Shown one piece after another: positions 1 to 8,077 of a stretch of DNA of 64,000 nucleotides. How positions within the stretch are numbered: position 1 is the first letter of the stretch; each line of letters starts with the position of its first letter. The DNA is from Kitasatospora cineracea (GTDB lineage Bacteria > Actinomycetota > Actinomycetes > Streptomycetales > Streptomycetaceae): NCBI RefSeq assembly GCF_003751605.1, contig NZ_RJVJ01000002.1, positions 1,305,001 through 1,369,000 of the forward strand, written 5' to 3'. A program made the translations under genes and the position numbers. The notes beneath the pieces were generated by a model. The model saw only the letters and a program-made list of their open reading frames with translations, had not been told where the DNA came from and made no database searches.

Positions 1-501
1 AGCACGGTGCCGCTGCGCCGTGCCGTCGTGCTGGTCCTGCAGGACAAGGCGGTGGTCGAGCAGGCGCATCCGCTGCGGGTGGTGCGCGGCTCGGGGGTGC
101 AGTTGCCGGTGCCGCGGGTGATCAGGCTGACCAGGTACGTGCGGGTGCCGTTCCGACAACGGGCTCCGTGGTCGCGGCGGGGGGTGCTGGCGCGGGACCA
201 GTTCCGGTGCGCGTACTGCGGGCGGCGGGGCACCACGGTGGACCACCTGGCGCCCAAGTCGCGTGGTGGGGCGGACAGTTGGCTGAACACCGTGGCGGCC
301 TGCGCGGAGTGCAACCAGCACAAGGCGGACCGGACGCCGGAGCAGGCGGGGATGCGGCTGCTGCGGCGGCCGTTCGAGCCGACGCCGGAGGCGACGCTGA
401 TGCTCGCGCTCGGGCTGCGGGCCGGTGAGCTGGGGGAGCTCGCCGCCTGGCTGCCGCAGCGGCCGGAGGACCGGAAGGCGGCCGCGGCCGCGGGCGTGTG
501 A
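1..501 (+). CDS. HNH endonuclease, 5' end outside window
   Basis: Small HNH nuclease of the actinobacterial 'HNH endonuclease' family. The beta-beta-alpha metal finger is clear: two Cys pairs (C68-x2-C71 and C99-x2-C102, numbered from the first in-frame GTG at base 7) flank the D79-H80 and N94 catalytic region. The frame stays open to base 1 and reads S-T-V-P-L-R-R, which resembles the internal start of family members. The true start and about 15-20 residues therefore lie upstream of the window. The gene ends in a strong hairpin. Cellular substrate unknown; DNA nicking is inferred from the fold only. Confidence 0.85.
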   Translation, partial: STVPLRRAVVLVLQDKAVVEQAHPLRVVRGSGVQLPVPRVIRLTRYVRVPFRQRAPWSRRGVLARDQFRCAYCGRRGTTVDHLAPKSRGGADSWLNTVAACAECNQHKADRTPEQAGMRLLRRPFEPTPEATLMLALGLRAGELGELAAWLPQRPEDRKAAAAAGV

Positions 502-507
502 GAGGCC

Positions 508-546
508 GACGGGCCCGACCTGATCAGGGGACAGGTCGGGCCCGTC
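508..546. terminator. bidirectional hairpin terminator
   Basis: Perfect 15-bp stem (508-522 with 532-546) and a 9-nt loop. It lies 7 bp after the HNH stop and 58 bp beyond the stop of the convergent gene. No U-tract, as is usual in actinomycetes. Confidence 0.75.
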
Positions 547-604
547 GTCATTGCACGGACCGCACGGACCTCACGAACCGCACGGGGTGCGGGGCGGGGG
601 CGGG

Positions 605-2569
605 TCAGCCCTTGCTGGTGAAGGCGGTGGCCACGCCGTAGTTGGAGGCGTGCTCGGGGACGGCCACCAGGTGTCCGGGGGCGGTGCGCACCCGGCCGGC
701 CGTGAGCAGCGAGCCGGTGCCCTGCGGGAAGGCGCCGCCCTGGGTCTCCTGGCCGCCGGCCAGGGCGAAGCGGCTGAGGTGGGCGGGCTGGTCGCCGCGT
801 TCGTCGGCGGCGGCCACCAGGCCGCCGGCGTCGACCCCGATCGGGCGGGCCTTGCTCTTCTCGGCGACGGGGGTGCGCCACTGCGGCTTGCCGGTGGCGA
901 GGTCGTACGCGGTGATCGCGGTGGGGTTGCCGCCGCCGTCGGGGACGACCGCGGCGAACATGGTGCTGCCCTGGAAGTACACGGCGGGGACGGGGTCGAA
1001 GCTGCCGCGGCCGACGTCCAGCCGGCCGCCGCCCTCGACGGCCACCGGGATCTCCGCCGCCGGGTCGCCCTCCGCGCCCCAGGCGAACACCCGGTCGTCG
1101 GCGGGCTTCTCGCCGGTGGTGAGCACCACGGCGGGTTCGGCGGAGAGCACGGTGACGGTGGTGGGCTGGTTGTTCAGGCCCCGCCAGAACTTGACCTTGC
1201 CGTCGGAGACGTTGAGCGCGACGGCCTGGTCGGCGGGCGTGGAGTCGGCGCAGCGGCTGTGCAGCACCACGACGGAGGCGCCGGCGTTGCCGGACAGCGT
1301 GCAGAACTTGCCCTGGCCGGTGTACTGCCAGGCTTCGGCGCCGTCGGCGGCGGCCCAGGCGGACGCCTTGTCGTCGCCGACCGCGACGACCTTGTCGTCG
1401 GTGACGGCGACGTGGGTGGTGTAGCTGTCCTTGGCGTCGGACAGGGTCTTCGTCCAGACCGCCTGGCCGGACTTGGTGTCGACGGCGGCGACGGTGCTGC
1501 AGGGGCTCTTCGGGTCGGCGGCGGGGCGGTAGGCGACCGCGCCGAGGCCGGCGGCGTTGACGGCCGGGGACAGGCCGCAGGGGACGGCGCCGTCGGCGGG
1601 GGCCTTGAGCGTCCAGGTGGGCTTGCCGTCGGCGAGGGCGTAGGCGTGCACGCCCGTGCCGTCGGCGCGGACCACGCTGTCGGCCAGCAGCCAGCTGCCG
1701 ACCAGGGTGTCGTCGGCGCCCTGGGCCCCGGCGGCGGCCTGGTCGGCGGGCACCGTCCAGGACTTGGTGTGGGCGACGGCGATGTTCTGCGAACTGCCCT
1801 GGGGGCTCTGGGCGGTGGGCTTGTCGCCGTCGTCGGACATGGCGAGCACGCCGGCGGTGACCAGTACGGCCAGCGCGGCGACGCCCGCGCCGACCCGGAT
1901 CGCCAGGCCGCGGCGGCTGGGGGCGCCCTCGCCGGAGAGCACCGCGGCGCGGGCCTTGGCGGCGAAGCCGCCGGCGGCGGGGCGCTCCCGGCCGGTGCCG
2001 GTGCCGGTGCCGATGTCGGCCGGGCCGGTGGCGGAGCCGGCCGGCACGCCGGTGCCGCCGGGGGCGAACGGGTCCTCGGCGCTGGTCTGCGGGTAGTCGG
2101 CGGCGGCGGCCGGGGCGGGCGCGGCGGCCGGTTGCCCGTACGGGTCCGGCCGGCCGGCCGGCTCGGCGGCGGGAGGTGCGTAGAGCTGCTGGGCGGACGG
2201 GTCCTGGTAGCCGTTCTGTTGCTCGGCGTAGCCCTGCTGCTGCGGGTCGGCGTACGGCTGCTGCTGCTCGGGGTAGCCGTAGGACTGCTGCTGCGGGTCC
2301 TGGTAGGTCTCCTGGTAGCCGTAGGACGGCGGCTGCTGCGGGAAGGGCGGCTGCCCGTACGCCTGCTGCTGGTCCGGGTAGCCGTAGCCCTGCTGCTGCG
2401 GGTCCGCGTACGGCTGCTGCTGCTCGGGGTAGCCGTAGGACTGCTGCTGCTGCGGGTCGCCGTAGGACTGCTGCCCGTACGCCTGCTGCTCCGGGTAGCC
2501 CTGCTGCTGGGGCTGGGGGTACCAGGGCTGCTGGTCGTACCCGGGTGTCGTGGGAGGTTCCTGAGCCAT
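605..2569 (-). CDS. membrane-anchored PQQ-like beta-propeller protein with Q/Y-rich N-terminus
   Basis: 654 aa. Residues 1-130 are low complexity, rich in Q, Y, P and G, with a 19-residue block duplicated exactly (44-62 and 96-114). An Ala/Pro/Gly-rich stretch follows, then one membrane helix at about 221-244. The extracytoplasmic part (about 260-650) has PQQ-type propeller repeats (blocks such as LADGKPTWTL and DLATGKPQWRT). No enzymatic motif is visible; such proteins often act as extracellular scaffolds or sensors. The start at 2569 (ATG, MAQEPP) is chosen because upstream in-frame sequence is Arg/His/Pro shadow-like. Function unknown. Confidence 0.85.
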   Translation of the reverse strand: MAQEPPTTPGYDQQPWYPQPQQQGYPEQQAYGQQSYGDPQQQQSYGYPEQQQPYADPQQQGYGYPDQQQAYGQPPFPQQPPSYGYQETYQDPQQQSYGYPEQQQPYADPQQQGYAEQQNGYQDPSAQQLYAPPAAEPAGRPDPYGQPAAAPAPAAAADYPQTSAEDPFAPGGTGVPAGSATGPADIGTGTGTGRERPAAGGFAAKARAAVLSGEGAPSRRGLAIRVGAGVAALAVLVTAGVLAMSDDGDKPTAQSPQGSSQNIAVAHTKSWTVPADQAAAGAQGADDTLVGSWLLADSVVRADGTGVHAYALADGKPTWTLKAPADGAVPCGLSPAVNAAGLGAVAYRPAADPKSPCSTVAAVDTKSGQAVWTKTLSDAKDSYTTHVAVTDDKVVAVGDDKASAWAAADGAEAWQYTGQGKFCTLSGNAGASVVVLHSRCADSTPADQAVALNVSDGKVKFWRGLNNQPTTVTVLSAEPAVVLTTGEKPADDRVFAWGAEGDPAAEIPVAVEGGGRLDVGRGSFDPVPAVYFQGSTMFAAVVPDGGGNPTAITAYDLATGKPQWRTPVAEKSKARPIGVDAGGLVAAADERGDQPAHLSRFALAGGQETQGGAFPQGTGSLLTAGRVRTAPGHLVAVPEHASNYGVATAFTSKG

Positions 2570-2691
2570 GCGTTCCGTCCGTCCCGACTGCGGTCTGGCA
2601 AGGGGCCAGCATCTCACGGCGCGGGAACGGGTTTTGCCGGGGCTTTGCGCGGGGTTCGGGGGCGGGTGGGGGGCTGCGGGGGCGGTCGGGG

Positions 2692-2988
2692 TCAGGCGGC
2701 GTCGTCGAGGGCGCGGTCGATCAGGTGGGCGACCGTGATGTCGAGGCTGGTCAGGCCGCCGGAGCTGTGGGTGGTGAGCAGGAAGGTGAGGGTGCGCCAG
2801 CGGATGTCGATGTCGGGGTGGTGGTCGAGTGCCTCGGCCTGTTCGGCGACGGCGTCGACGACCTTGATCGCGGTGGGGAAGCTCGCGGTCTCGGCGGTGC
2901 GGGTGATGGCTTCGCCGGTGCGGGTCCACTGCGGGAGGTCGGCGAGGGCGTTGGCGATCTGTTCCTCGCTGAGGCGGGTGCGGCTCAT
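2692..2988 (-). CDS. 4a-hydroxytetrahydrobiopterin dehydratase (pterin-4a-carbinolamine dehydratase)
   Basis: 98 aa, the normal family length. It dehydrates 4a-hydroxytetrahydrobiopterin to quinonoid dihydrobiopterin. The family signature is present: A-L-D-H-H-P (H56, H57), then a third histidine in T-T-H-S-S-G-G-L-T (H74) and S-L-D-I-T-V-A-H. The start at ATG 2988 (MSRTRLSEEQ) was preferred to an upstream start that adds 14 Ala-rich residues. No phenylalanine hydroxylase is nearby, so the pathway partner is not shown by context. Confidence 0.9.
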   Translation of the reverse strand: MSRTRLSEEQIANALADLPQWTRTGEAITRTAETASFPTAIKVVDAVAEQAEALDHHPDIDIRWRTLTFLLTTHSSGGLTSLDITVAHLIDRALDDAA

Positions 2989-3145
2989 GGCGGTCTCCGT
3001 CCTGGCTGCGGCCGCGGGGGCGGCCGTCACCGCCGAGCCTACGTCGCGCGGGGCGGCCCGTCGGGTCCGCGGACCGCAGGTCGACCTGCGGTCCGCACGG
3101 CGTGCGGGCGGCCGGGCGGGGAGGGTCGGAAGACGGCGGGGACGG

Positions 3146-3913
3146 TCAGAAGAACAGCAGTTTGGTGACGGCGGCCAGGCCGACCAGCACGATCAGGCCG
3201 CGCAGCGCGATCGGCGGGAGGCGGCGGCCGACCTTGGCGCCGAGCACGCCGCCGAGGGTGGCGCCGGCGGCGATCAGCAGGGCGGCGGTCCAGTCGATGT
3301 GCGAGGTGAAGAGGAAGAAGAGGGCGGCGACGCCGTTGACGATCACGGCGAGGACGTTCTTGATCCCGTTGATCGTCTGCAGGTCGTCGGGGAGCAGCAT
3401 GCCCATCAGGGCGAGCAGCAGGACGCCCTGGGCGGCGCCGAAGTAGCCGCCGTAGACGCCGGTGAGGCCGATGCAGAACAGCAGCGGCCAGCCGCCGTCG
3501 GTGGCGGGGGCGGCGGTGCCGGCGGCGCGGCGGGCGGCCATCGCGCGGGCCACCCGGGGCTGCAGGACGACCAGGACGAGGGCGGTGAGGATCAGGACCG
3601 GGACGACGGCCTCGAAGGCGCTGCCGGGGAGGGTGACCAGCAGGGCGGCGCCGGTGAGTCCGCCGAGCAGCGAGGCGGTGCCGAAGCGGAGCAGGCGGGG
3701 GCGCTGGCCGGCGAGTTCGGCCCGGTAGCCGATCGCGCCGGCCAGTGAACCGGGCACCAGGCCGAGCGAGTTGGAGACGTTGGCGGTGACGGGGGGCAGG
3801 CCGACGGCGAGCAGGACGGGGAAGGTGATCAGGGTGCCGGAGCCGACGATGGTGTTGATGGCTCCGGCCGCGGTCCCGGCCAGCAGGACGGCGGTCATCT
3901 CCCACAGCGTCAT
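3146..3913 (-). CDS. TauE/SafE family permease
   Basis: 255 aa polytopic membrane protein with about 7-8 hydrophobic segments and the duplicated TauE/SafE pattern: N-terminal GTAAGAINTIVGSGTLITFP and C-terminal GATLGGVLGAKVG. Family members export sulfite, sulfoacetate or related anions; the substrate here cannot be read from sequence. It stands alone between the pterin dehydratase and the Band7 operon. Confidence 0.9.
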   Translation of the reverse strand: MTLWEMTAVLLAGTAAGAINTIVGSGTLITFPVLLAVGLPPVTANVSNSLGLVPGSLAGAIGYRAELAGQRPRLLRFGTASLLGGLTGAALLVTLPGSAFEAVVPVLILTALVLVVLQPRVARAMAARRAAGTAAPATDGGWPLLFCIGLTGVYGGYFGAAQGVLLLALMGMLLPDDLQTINGIKNVLAVIVNGVAALFFLFTSHIDWTAALLIAAGATLGGVLGAKVGRRLPPIALRGLIVLVGLAAVTKLLFF

Positions 3914-4048
3914 TGGCTTCCCCCTCGTTGGCTGCTGTCACGCGCCGGTCGATCATGCCGGAGCGGTGCGCGGCTTGGCCAGGGTCGTCCGGAAAGTGGA
4001 CAGGTGTTCCGCGATGCGAGACGCGCGGGCCGGGCGGCCCGGGACGCG

Positions 4049-4087
4049 GACGGGCCCCGGCCGACGCGGGGTCGGCCGGGGCCCGTC
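4049..4087. terminator. terminator of the Band7-NfeD operon
   Basis: Perfect 17-bp GC-rich stem (4049-4065 with 4071-4087) and a 5-nt loop. It starts 13 bases past the stop of the minus-strand Band7 gene. Confidence 0.75.
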
Positions 4088-4100
4088 GGGGCGCTGCGGG

Positions 4101-5126
4101 TTACTCGTCGATCTTGGGGTACTCGCGGGTGGGCTCGACCCGGGGTCGGGCGGTCTTGTTCTCGGTGTCCACCGGGCGCGGGCCGGCGGCCGGGTCGACC
4201 GGGACGCGGGCGGCCGGCGGCGGGACGGCGGGGGCGGCCGGGGTGGCGCCGCCGCCGGTGACGCCCTGGAAGGCGCCGCCGAGGCCCTTGAGCGCGTCGC
4301 CGACCTCGCTGGGGATGATCCACAGCTTGTTGGCGTCGCCCTTGGCGAGCTCGGGCAGGGTCTGCAGGTACTGGTAGGCGAGCAGCTTCTGGTCGGCGTC
4401 GCCCTCGTGGATGGCCTCGAAGACGGTGCGGATCGCGGCGGCCTCGCCGTCGGCCTTGAGGACGGCGGCCTGCGCCTCGCCCTCGGCCTGGAGCACGGCG
4501 GCCTGCTTCTCGCCCTCGGCGCGCAGGATCTGGGCCTGCCGGGCGCCTTCGGCGGTGAGGATCGCGGCGCGCTTGTCGCGGTCGGCGCGCATCTGCTTCT
4601 CCATCGAGTCCTGGATGGAGGTCGGCGGCTCGATCGCCTTCAGCTCGACCCGGTTGACCCGGATGCCCCAGCGGCCGGTGGCCTCGTCCAGGACGCCGCG
4701 CAGGCCGGCGTTGATGACCTCGCGGGAGGTCAGGGTGGACTCGAGGTCCATCGAGCCGATGATGTTGCGCAGGGTGGTGACGGTGAGCTGCTCGATGGCC
4801 TGGATGTAGCTGGCCACCTCGTAGGTCGCGGCCCGCGGGTCGGTCACCTGGTAGTAGATGACGGTGTCGATGTTGACGACCAGGTTGTCCGAGGTGATGA
4901 CGGGCTGCGGCGGGAACGGGACGACCTGCTCGCGCAGGTCGATCCGGTTGCGGATGGTGTCGATGAACGGGACCACGATGTTCAGGCCGGCGCTCAGGGT
5001 GCGGGTGTAGCGGCCGAAGCGCTCCACGATCGCCGCGCTGGCCTGCGGGATCACCTGGATCGTCTTGATCAGGGCGATGAAGGCCACCACGACCAGGACG
5101 ATCAGGACGATGAGGACGGGTTCCAA
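4101..5126 (-). CDS. SPFH/Band7 domain membrane protein (paraslipin-like)
   Basis: 341 aa. It has an N-terminal membrane helix (about 3-25, rich in V/I/L), an SPFH/Band7 domain (about 25-185, with RFGRYTRTLSAGLN and TTLRNIIGSMDLE), an Ala/Glu/Gln-rich coiled coil (about 185-250, with repeated AEGE-Q-A-A motifs) and a Pro-rich tail. Such stomatin-type proteins form large membrane-bound oligomers. It sits 10 bp downstream of an NfeD gene, the classical STOMATIN-NfeD operon, whose products probably work together in membrane quality control. Confidence 0.93.
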   Translation of the reverse strand: MEPVLIVLIVLVVVAFIALIKTIQVIPQASAAIVERFGRYTRTLSAGLNIVVPFIDTIRNRIDLREQVVPFPPQPVITSDNLVVNIDTVIYYQVTDPRAATYEVASYIQAIEQLTVTTLRNIIGSMDLESTLTSREVINAGLRGVLDEATGRWGIRVNRVELKAIEPPTSIQDSMEKQMRADRDKRAAILTAEGARQAQILRAEGEKQAAVLQAEGEAQAAVLKADGEAAAIRTVFEAIHEGDADQKLLAYQYLQTLPELAKGDANKLWIIPSEVGDALKGLGGAFQGVTGGGATPAAPAVPPPAARVPVDPAAGPRPVDTENKTARPRVEPTREYPKIDE

Positions 5127-5136
5127 CGCTTCTCCC

Positions 5137-5571
5137 CTAGACGACCAGGGCGGTGGCGCCCTGGATTTCGACGACGTCGACCTGCTGCCCCGGCTCGAAC
5201 ACCGAGCCCGGGTGGAGCGCGCGGGCCGACCAGATCTCGCCGTTCAGCTTGATCCGTCCGCCCTCTCCCCCGTCGACTGTTTCCTGTACCACTGCGGTGG
5301 CGCCGGTCAGCGCCTCCACGCCCGTGCGGTAGCCCGGGCCCTTCTTGAGCTGGCGGTAGGCGATCGGGCGCACGAACACCAGCAGCGCGGCCGACACCCC
5401 GACGAACACCAGGAACTGCGGGACCACACCGCCGCCCAGACCGGCCGTCAGCGCGGCGGCGCCGGCACCGACCGCGAACATGGCGAACTCGGGCATCGCG
5501 GTGACCACCAGCGGAATGCCCAGCGCGACGGCGAGCAGCAGCCACCAGATCCAGCTGTCCACGGGCTCCAT
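5137..5571 (-). CDS. NfeD family protein
   Basis: 144 aa, the short NfeD form without the ClpP-type protease domain. About three membrane segments occupy residues 5-75, followed by a soluble OB-fold domain (about 82-144, with G-x-A-x-V..G..KLNGEIWSA..G..V-x-V-x-x-x-x-G-x-x-L-V). First gene of the operon with the Band7 protein. Family knowledge assigns the OB fold to partner binding with SPFH proteins. Confidence 0.92.
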   Translation of the reverse strand: MEPVDSWIWWLLLAVALGIPLVVTAMPEFAMFAVGAGAAALTAGLGGGVVPQFLVFVGVSAALLVFVRPIAYRQLKKGPGYRTGVEALTGATAVVQETVDGGEGGRIKLNGEIWSARALHPGSVFEPGQQVDVVEIQGATALVV

Positions 5572-5616
5572 CCTAGGGAAGTCGAGTCTCTCCCCGCGTA
5601 GCTTCCCGCAGGTGGG

Positions 5617-5655
5617 GCGGCGGAAACCGGCCGTGTGTACGACCGGTTCCCGCCG
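5617..5655 (-). terminator. hairpin after the ABC ATPase gene
   Basis: Stem of 13 bp with one mismatch (about 5618-5630 with 5643-5655). It lies 20 bases past the stop of the minus-strand ABC gene and before the NfeD start. Confidence 0.5.
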
Positions 5656-5674
5656 TTCGCCCCGGCGGCGCGAT

Positions 5675-6466
5675 TCAGCCGAGCGGGAGGCCCTGCGCGG
5701 TCCACCGGTCGCCGCGCTGCTCGAGGGTCAGCGGCAGGCCGAAGCAGTGCGACAGGTTGCGGGCGGTGAGGGTGCTCCCGATCGGACCGGCCGTCATCAC
5801 CTTGCCCTGACGGATCATCAGCACGTGGGTCATGCCGGGGACGATCTCCTCGACGTGGTGGGTGACCATCACCATGGACGGCGCGTACTCGTCCCGGGCG
5901 AGCGCGGCGAGGCGGCGGATCAGGTCCTCGCGGCCGCCGAGGTCGAGGCCCGCGGCGGGCTCGTCGAGCAGCAGCAGCTCGGGGTCGGTCATCAGGGCGC
6001 GGGCGATCAGGGTGCGCTTGCGCTCGCCCTCGGAGAGGGTGCCGAACCTGCGGTCGGTGAAGGCGGCCATGCCGAGCAGGTCGAGCAGCACCAGGGCGCG
6101 GGCCTCGTCCGGCTCCTCGTAGGTCTCCTTGCCGTGCACGGTCTGCCCGTACGCGGCGGTCAGCACCGTCTCCAGCACGGTCTGGCCGACCGGCAGCTTG
6201 TCGTACATCGCGGCGCTGGCCAGGCCGATCCGGGCGCGCTGCTCGAACACGTCGACCTGGTCGAGCTTCTCGCCGAGCACCACGGCCTCGCCGGAGCTCG
6301 GGAACAGGTAGGCGCCGGCGATCTGGAGCAGCGTGGTCTTGCCCGCTCCGTTCGGGCCGAGCACCACCCAGCGCTCGCCCTCCTTGACCGACCAGGACAC
6401 GTGATCGACGAGCGCGCGCCCCTCCCGGACCACGGAAACGTCCACCAGCTCCAGCACGTCGCTCAT
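5675..6466 (-). CDS. ABC transporter ATP-binding protein
   Basis: 263 aa soluble ABC ATPase. Walker A is G-P-N-G-A-G-K-T-T (37-45), the signature is L-S-E-G-E-R-K-R and Walker B is L-L-L-L-D-E-P-A-A-G-L-D, with the switch His in M-V-T-H-H. Start at ATG 6466 (MSDVLELVDV). No permease gene adjoins it, so the transported substrate is unknown. It resembles the PhnC/ModF-like stand-alone ATPases common in Streptomyces. Confidence 0.9.
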   Translation of the reverse strand: MSDVLELVDVSVVREGRALVDHVSWSVKEGERWVVLGPNGAGKTTLLQIAGAYLFPSSGEAVVLGEKLDQVDVFEQRARIGLASAAMYDKLPVGQTVLETVLTAAYGQTVHGKETYEEPDEARALVLLDLLGMAAFTDRRFGTLSEGERKRTLIARALMTDPELLLLDEPAAGLDLGGREDLIRRLAALARDEYAPSMVMVTHHVEEIVPGMTHVLMIRQGKVMTAGPIGSTLTARNLSHCFGLPLTLEQRGDRWTAQGLPLG

Positions 6467-6586
6467 GCCTACGCCTTCCCCAAATGCAAGAATCCGGCCG
6501 TCCGTGGGACCTGGGCGTGAGGTCCTCGGGGTGCGGTCCACCTGTGTCAGGCCAAACCTACGCCACCCGCCCGGCGCGCTTGTCCG

Positions 6587-6598
6587 TAGGCTGGTCCG
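6587..6598 (+). promoter_or_regulatory. -10 box placing a leaderless start
   Basis: TAGGCT at 6587-6592 ends 6 nt before the ATG at 6599, so the transcript probably begins at the start codon. No convincing -35. Confidence 0.45.
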
Positions 6599-7399
6599 AT
6601 GCTCGCCACTCCTGCCGACAATCCGTACCAAGAACCCCGTTCGGGGCGGCTCACCGCCTGGGGGAACGCGCTGCTGACCGGTGCCGCCTCCCCCGACGAC
6701 GCGGCCGCCGCCGTCCAGGGCACCGACGACGCCCACCGGGTGACCGGCCTGCCCGGCGAGGCCCCGGACTCGCTGCACGGCCTGACCTGGGCGCTGGGAC
6801 GGCTGCGCGTCATGGGCGCGAAGGGCCTGCGGCTCGCCCTCCCGGTGGCCGGGCACCCGCTCGGGCTGACCGGGCCGCCGGCCTTCAACTCGCTGGCGCT
6901 GGGCGCCGGCGAGGCCGTCCTGGCGGTCGGCGTCCCGTACGGGCTGGTGCCGGAGGTCGAGGTGTACGGACCGGCCGGCGACCAGGGCGTGCGGGTGCTG
7001 TGGCAGTGCCTGCCGGTGAACGACGCGCTGCCGGCCGACGTGCCCTCGCTGGACGAGGCCGAGCGCGAACTCGCCGACGGGCTGCGGCAGGCCACCGCGG
7101 TGCTGGCCCGGCTGGACGTGGCCGGGGCCGGGCCGGAGACGCTGCGGGCGCTGGAGTCCTTCCGGCGGCGCGGCCACCGCGAGGCGCTGGCGCCCGGCTA
7201 CCCGCAGCGCGCGGTGCGGGTGCTGGAGTCGGCCCGGCAGGTGTCCGCGCTGCTGCACATCGCGGCGGGCGGGCACGGGGCGGCGGTCTCCGCCTCCGAG
7301 ATGGCCGCCCGGCGGGACGCCCTGGCCCCGCTGGAGCGGACCGCCCGGCGGGCCCAGGTGGCGGCGCACAACGCGGCCGTGGACGAGCTGCGGGGCTGA
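6599..7399 (+). CDS. conserved actinobacterial protein of unknown function
   Basis: 266 aa, no signal peptide or membrane helix. The middle (about 60-140) is a hydrophobic, Gly/Pro-rich globular region. The C-terminal third (about 165-265) is helical and Arg/Ala-rich. I do not recognise a domain. It is divergent from the ABC ATPase and convergent with the two-component system. Coding is supported by strong third-position GC and an apparent leaderless promoter. Confidence 0.8.
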   Translation: MLATPADNPYQEPRSGRLTAWGNALLTGAASPDDAAAAVQGTDDAHRVTGLPGEAPDSLHGLTWALGRLRVMGAKGLRLALPVAGHPLGLTGPPAFNSLALGAGEAVLAVGVPYGLVPEVEVYGPAGDQGVRVLWQCLPVNDALPADVPSLDEAERELADGLRQATAVLARLDVAGAGPETLRALESFRRRGHREALAPGYPQRAVRVLESARQVSALLHIAAGGHGAAVSASEMAARRDALAPLERTARRAQVAAHNAAVDELRG

Positions 7400-7432
7400 G
7401 CGGCGGGGCTGAGCGGCGGGGCCGACGGGCGC

Positions 7433-8077
7433 TCAGCCCTGGTTGCGGACCGCCCACAGCGCGGCCTGGGTGCGATCGGCGACGTCCAGCTTCATCAGGA
7501 TGTTGGAGACGTGCGTCTTGACGGTCTTCTCCGACAGGTGCAGCGAGCGGGCGATCTCCCGGTTGGAGCGGCCGTCGGCGATGTGCGAGAGCACCTCGCG
7601 CTCGCGGTCGGTGAGGGTGCCGCCGCGGCCCTGCGGCGGGGCCGGGACGTCCTCGGCGAGCAGGGCGGCGGCGAGTTCGGGCTGGAGCAGCACGTGGCCG
7701 GCGTGCACCGAGCGGATCGCCCCGGCCAGCGCCTCCGGGTCGACGTCCTTGTACACGTAGCCGGCCGCGCCCGCGCGCAGCGCCGGGACCATGGTGCGGT
7801 GCTCGGTGAAGCTGGTGACGATCAGCACCCGGGCGGTGCTGCCGCGTTCGCGCAGCAGGCGCAGCGCCTCGATGCCGTCGACCTTGGGCATCTTGAGGTC
7901 CATCAGGACCACGTCGGGGGCGAGGTCGGCGGCCCGCTCGACGGCCTGCTCGCCGTCCGCGGCCTCGCCGACCACCTCGATGTCGTCCTGCACCTCCAGG
8001 AAGGTGCGCAGGCCGCGCCGGACCACCTGGTGGTCGTCCACCAGCAGCACGCGGATCGGTGACGCGGTGTCAGGCAC
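7433..8077 (-). CDS. NarL/LuxR-type response regulator
   Basis: 214 aa. The receiver domain (about 8-125) has acidic pocket D15-D16, phosphoacceptor Asp in V-L-M-D-L-K-M-P and conserved Lys in V-Y-K-D. The C-terminal LuxR HTH (about 150-210) has L-T-D-R-E-R-E-V-L-S and S-N-R-E-I-A-R-S-L-H-L-S-E-K-T-V-K-T-H-V. It overlaps the upstream kinase gene by 8 bp, so kinase and regulator are a cognate pair. Confidence 0.95.
   Translation of the reverse strand: MPDTASPIRVLLVDDHQVVRRGLRTFLEVQDDIEVVGEAADGEQAVERAADLAPDVVLMDLKMPKVDGIEALRLLRERGSTARVLIVTSFTEHRTMVPALRAGAAGYVYKDVDPEALAGAIRSVHAGHVLLQPELAAALLAEDVPAPPQGRGGTLTDREREVLSHIADGRSNREIARSLHLSEKTVKTHVSNILMKLDVADRTQAALWAVRNQG

Noticed and set aside
2180..2569. 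Regular short DNA repeats that could suggest a CRISPR array
   Set aside because: The repeats are in frame and encode the Q/Y-rich head of a protein; no constant repeat/spacer pattern.
551..3748. 1065-codon open frame on the plus strand
   Set aside because: It runs antisense to three clear genes, has shadow-like Gly/Ala/Arg composition and no recognisable domain; a product of very high GC.
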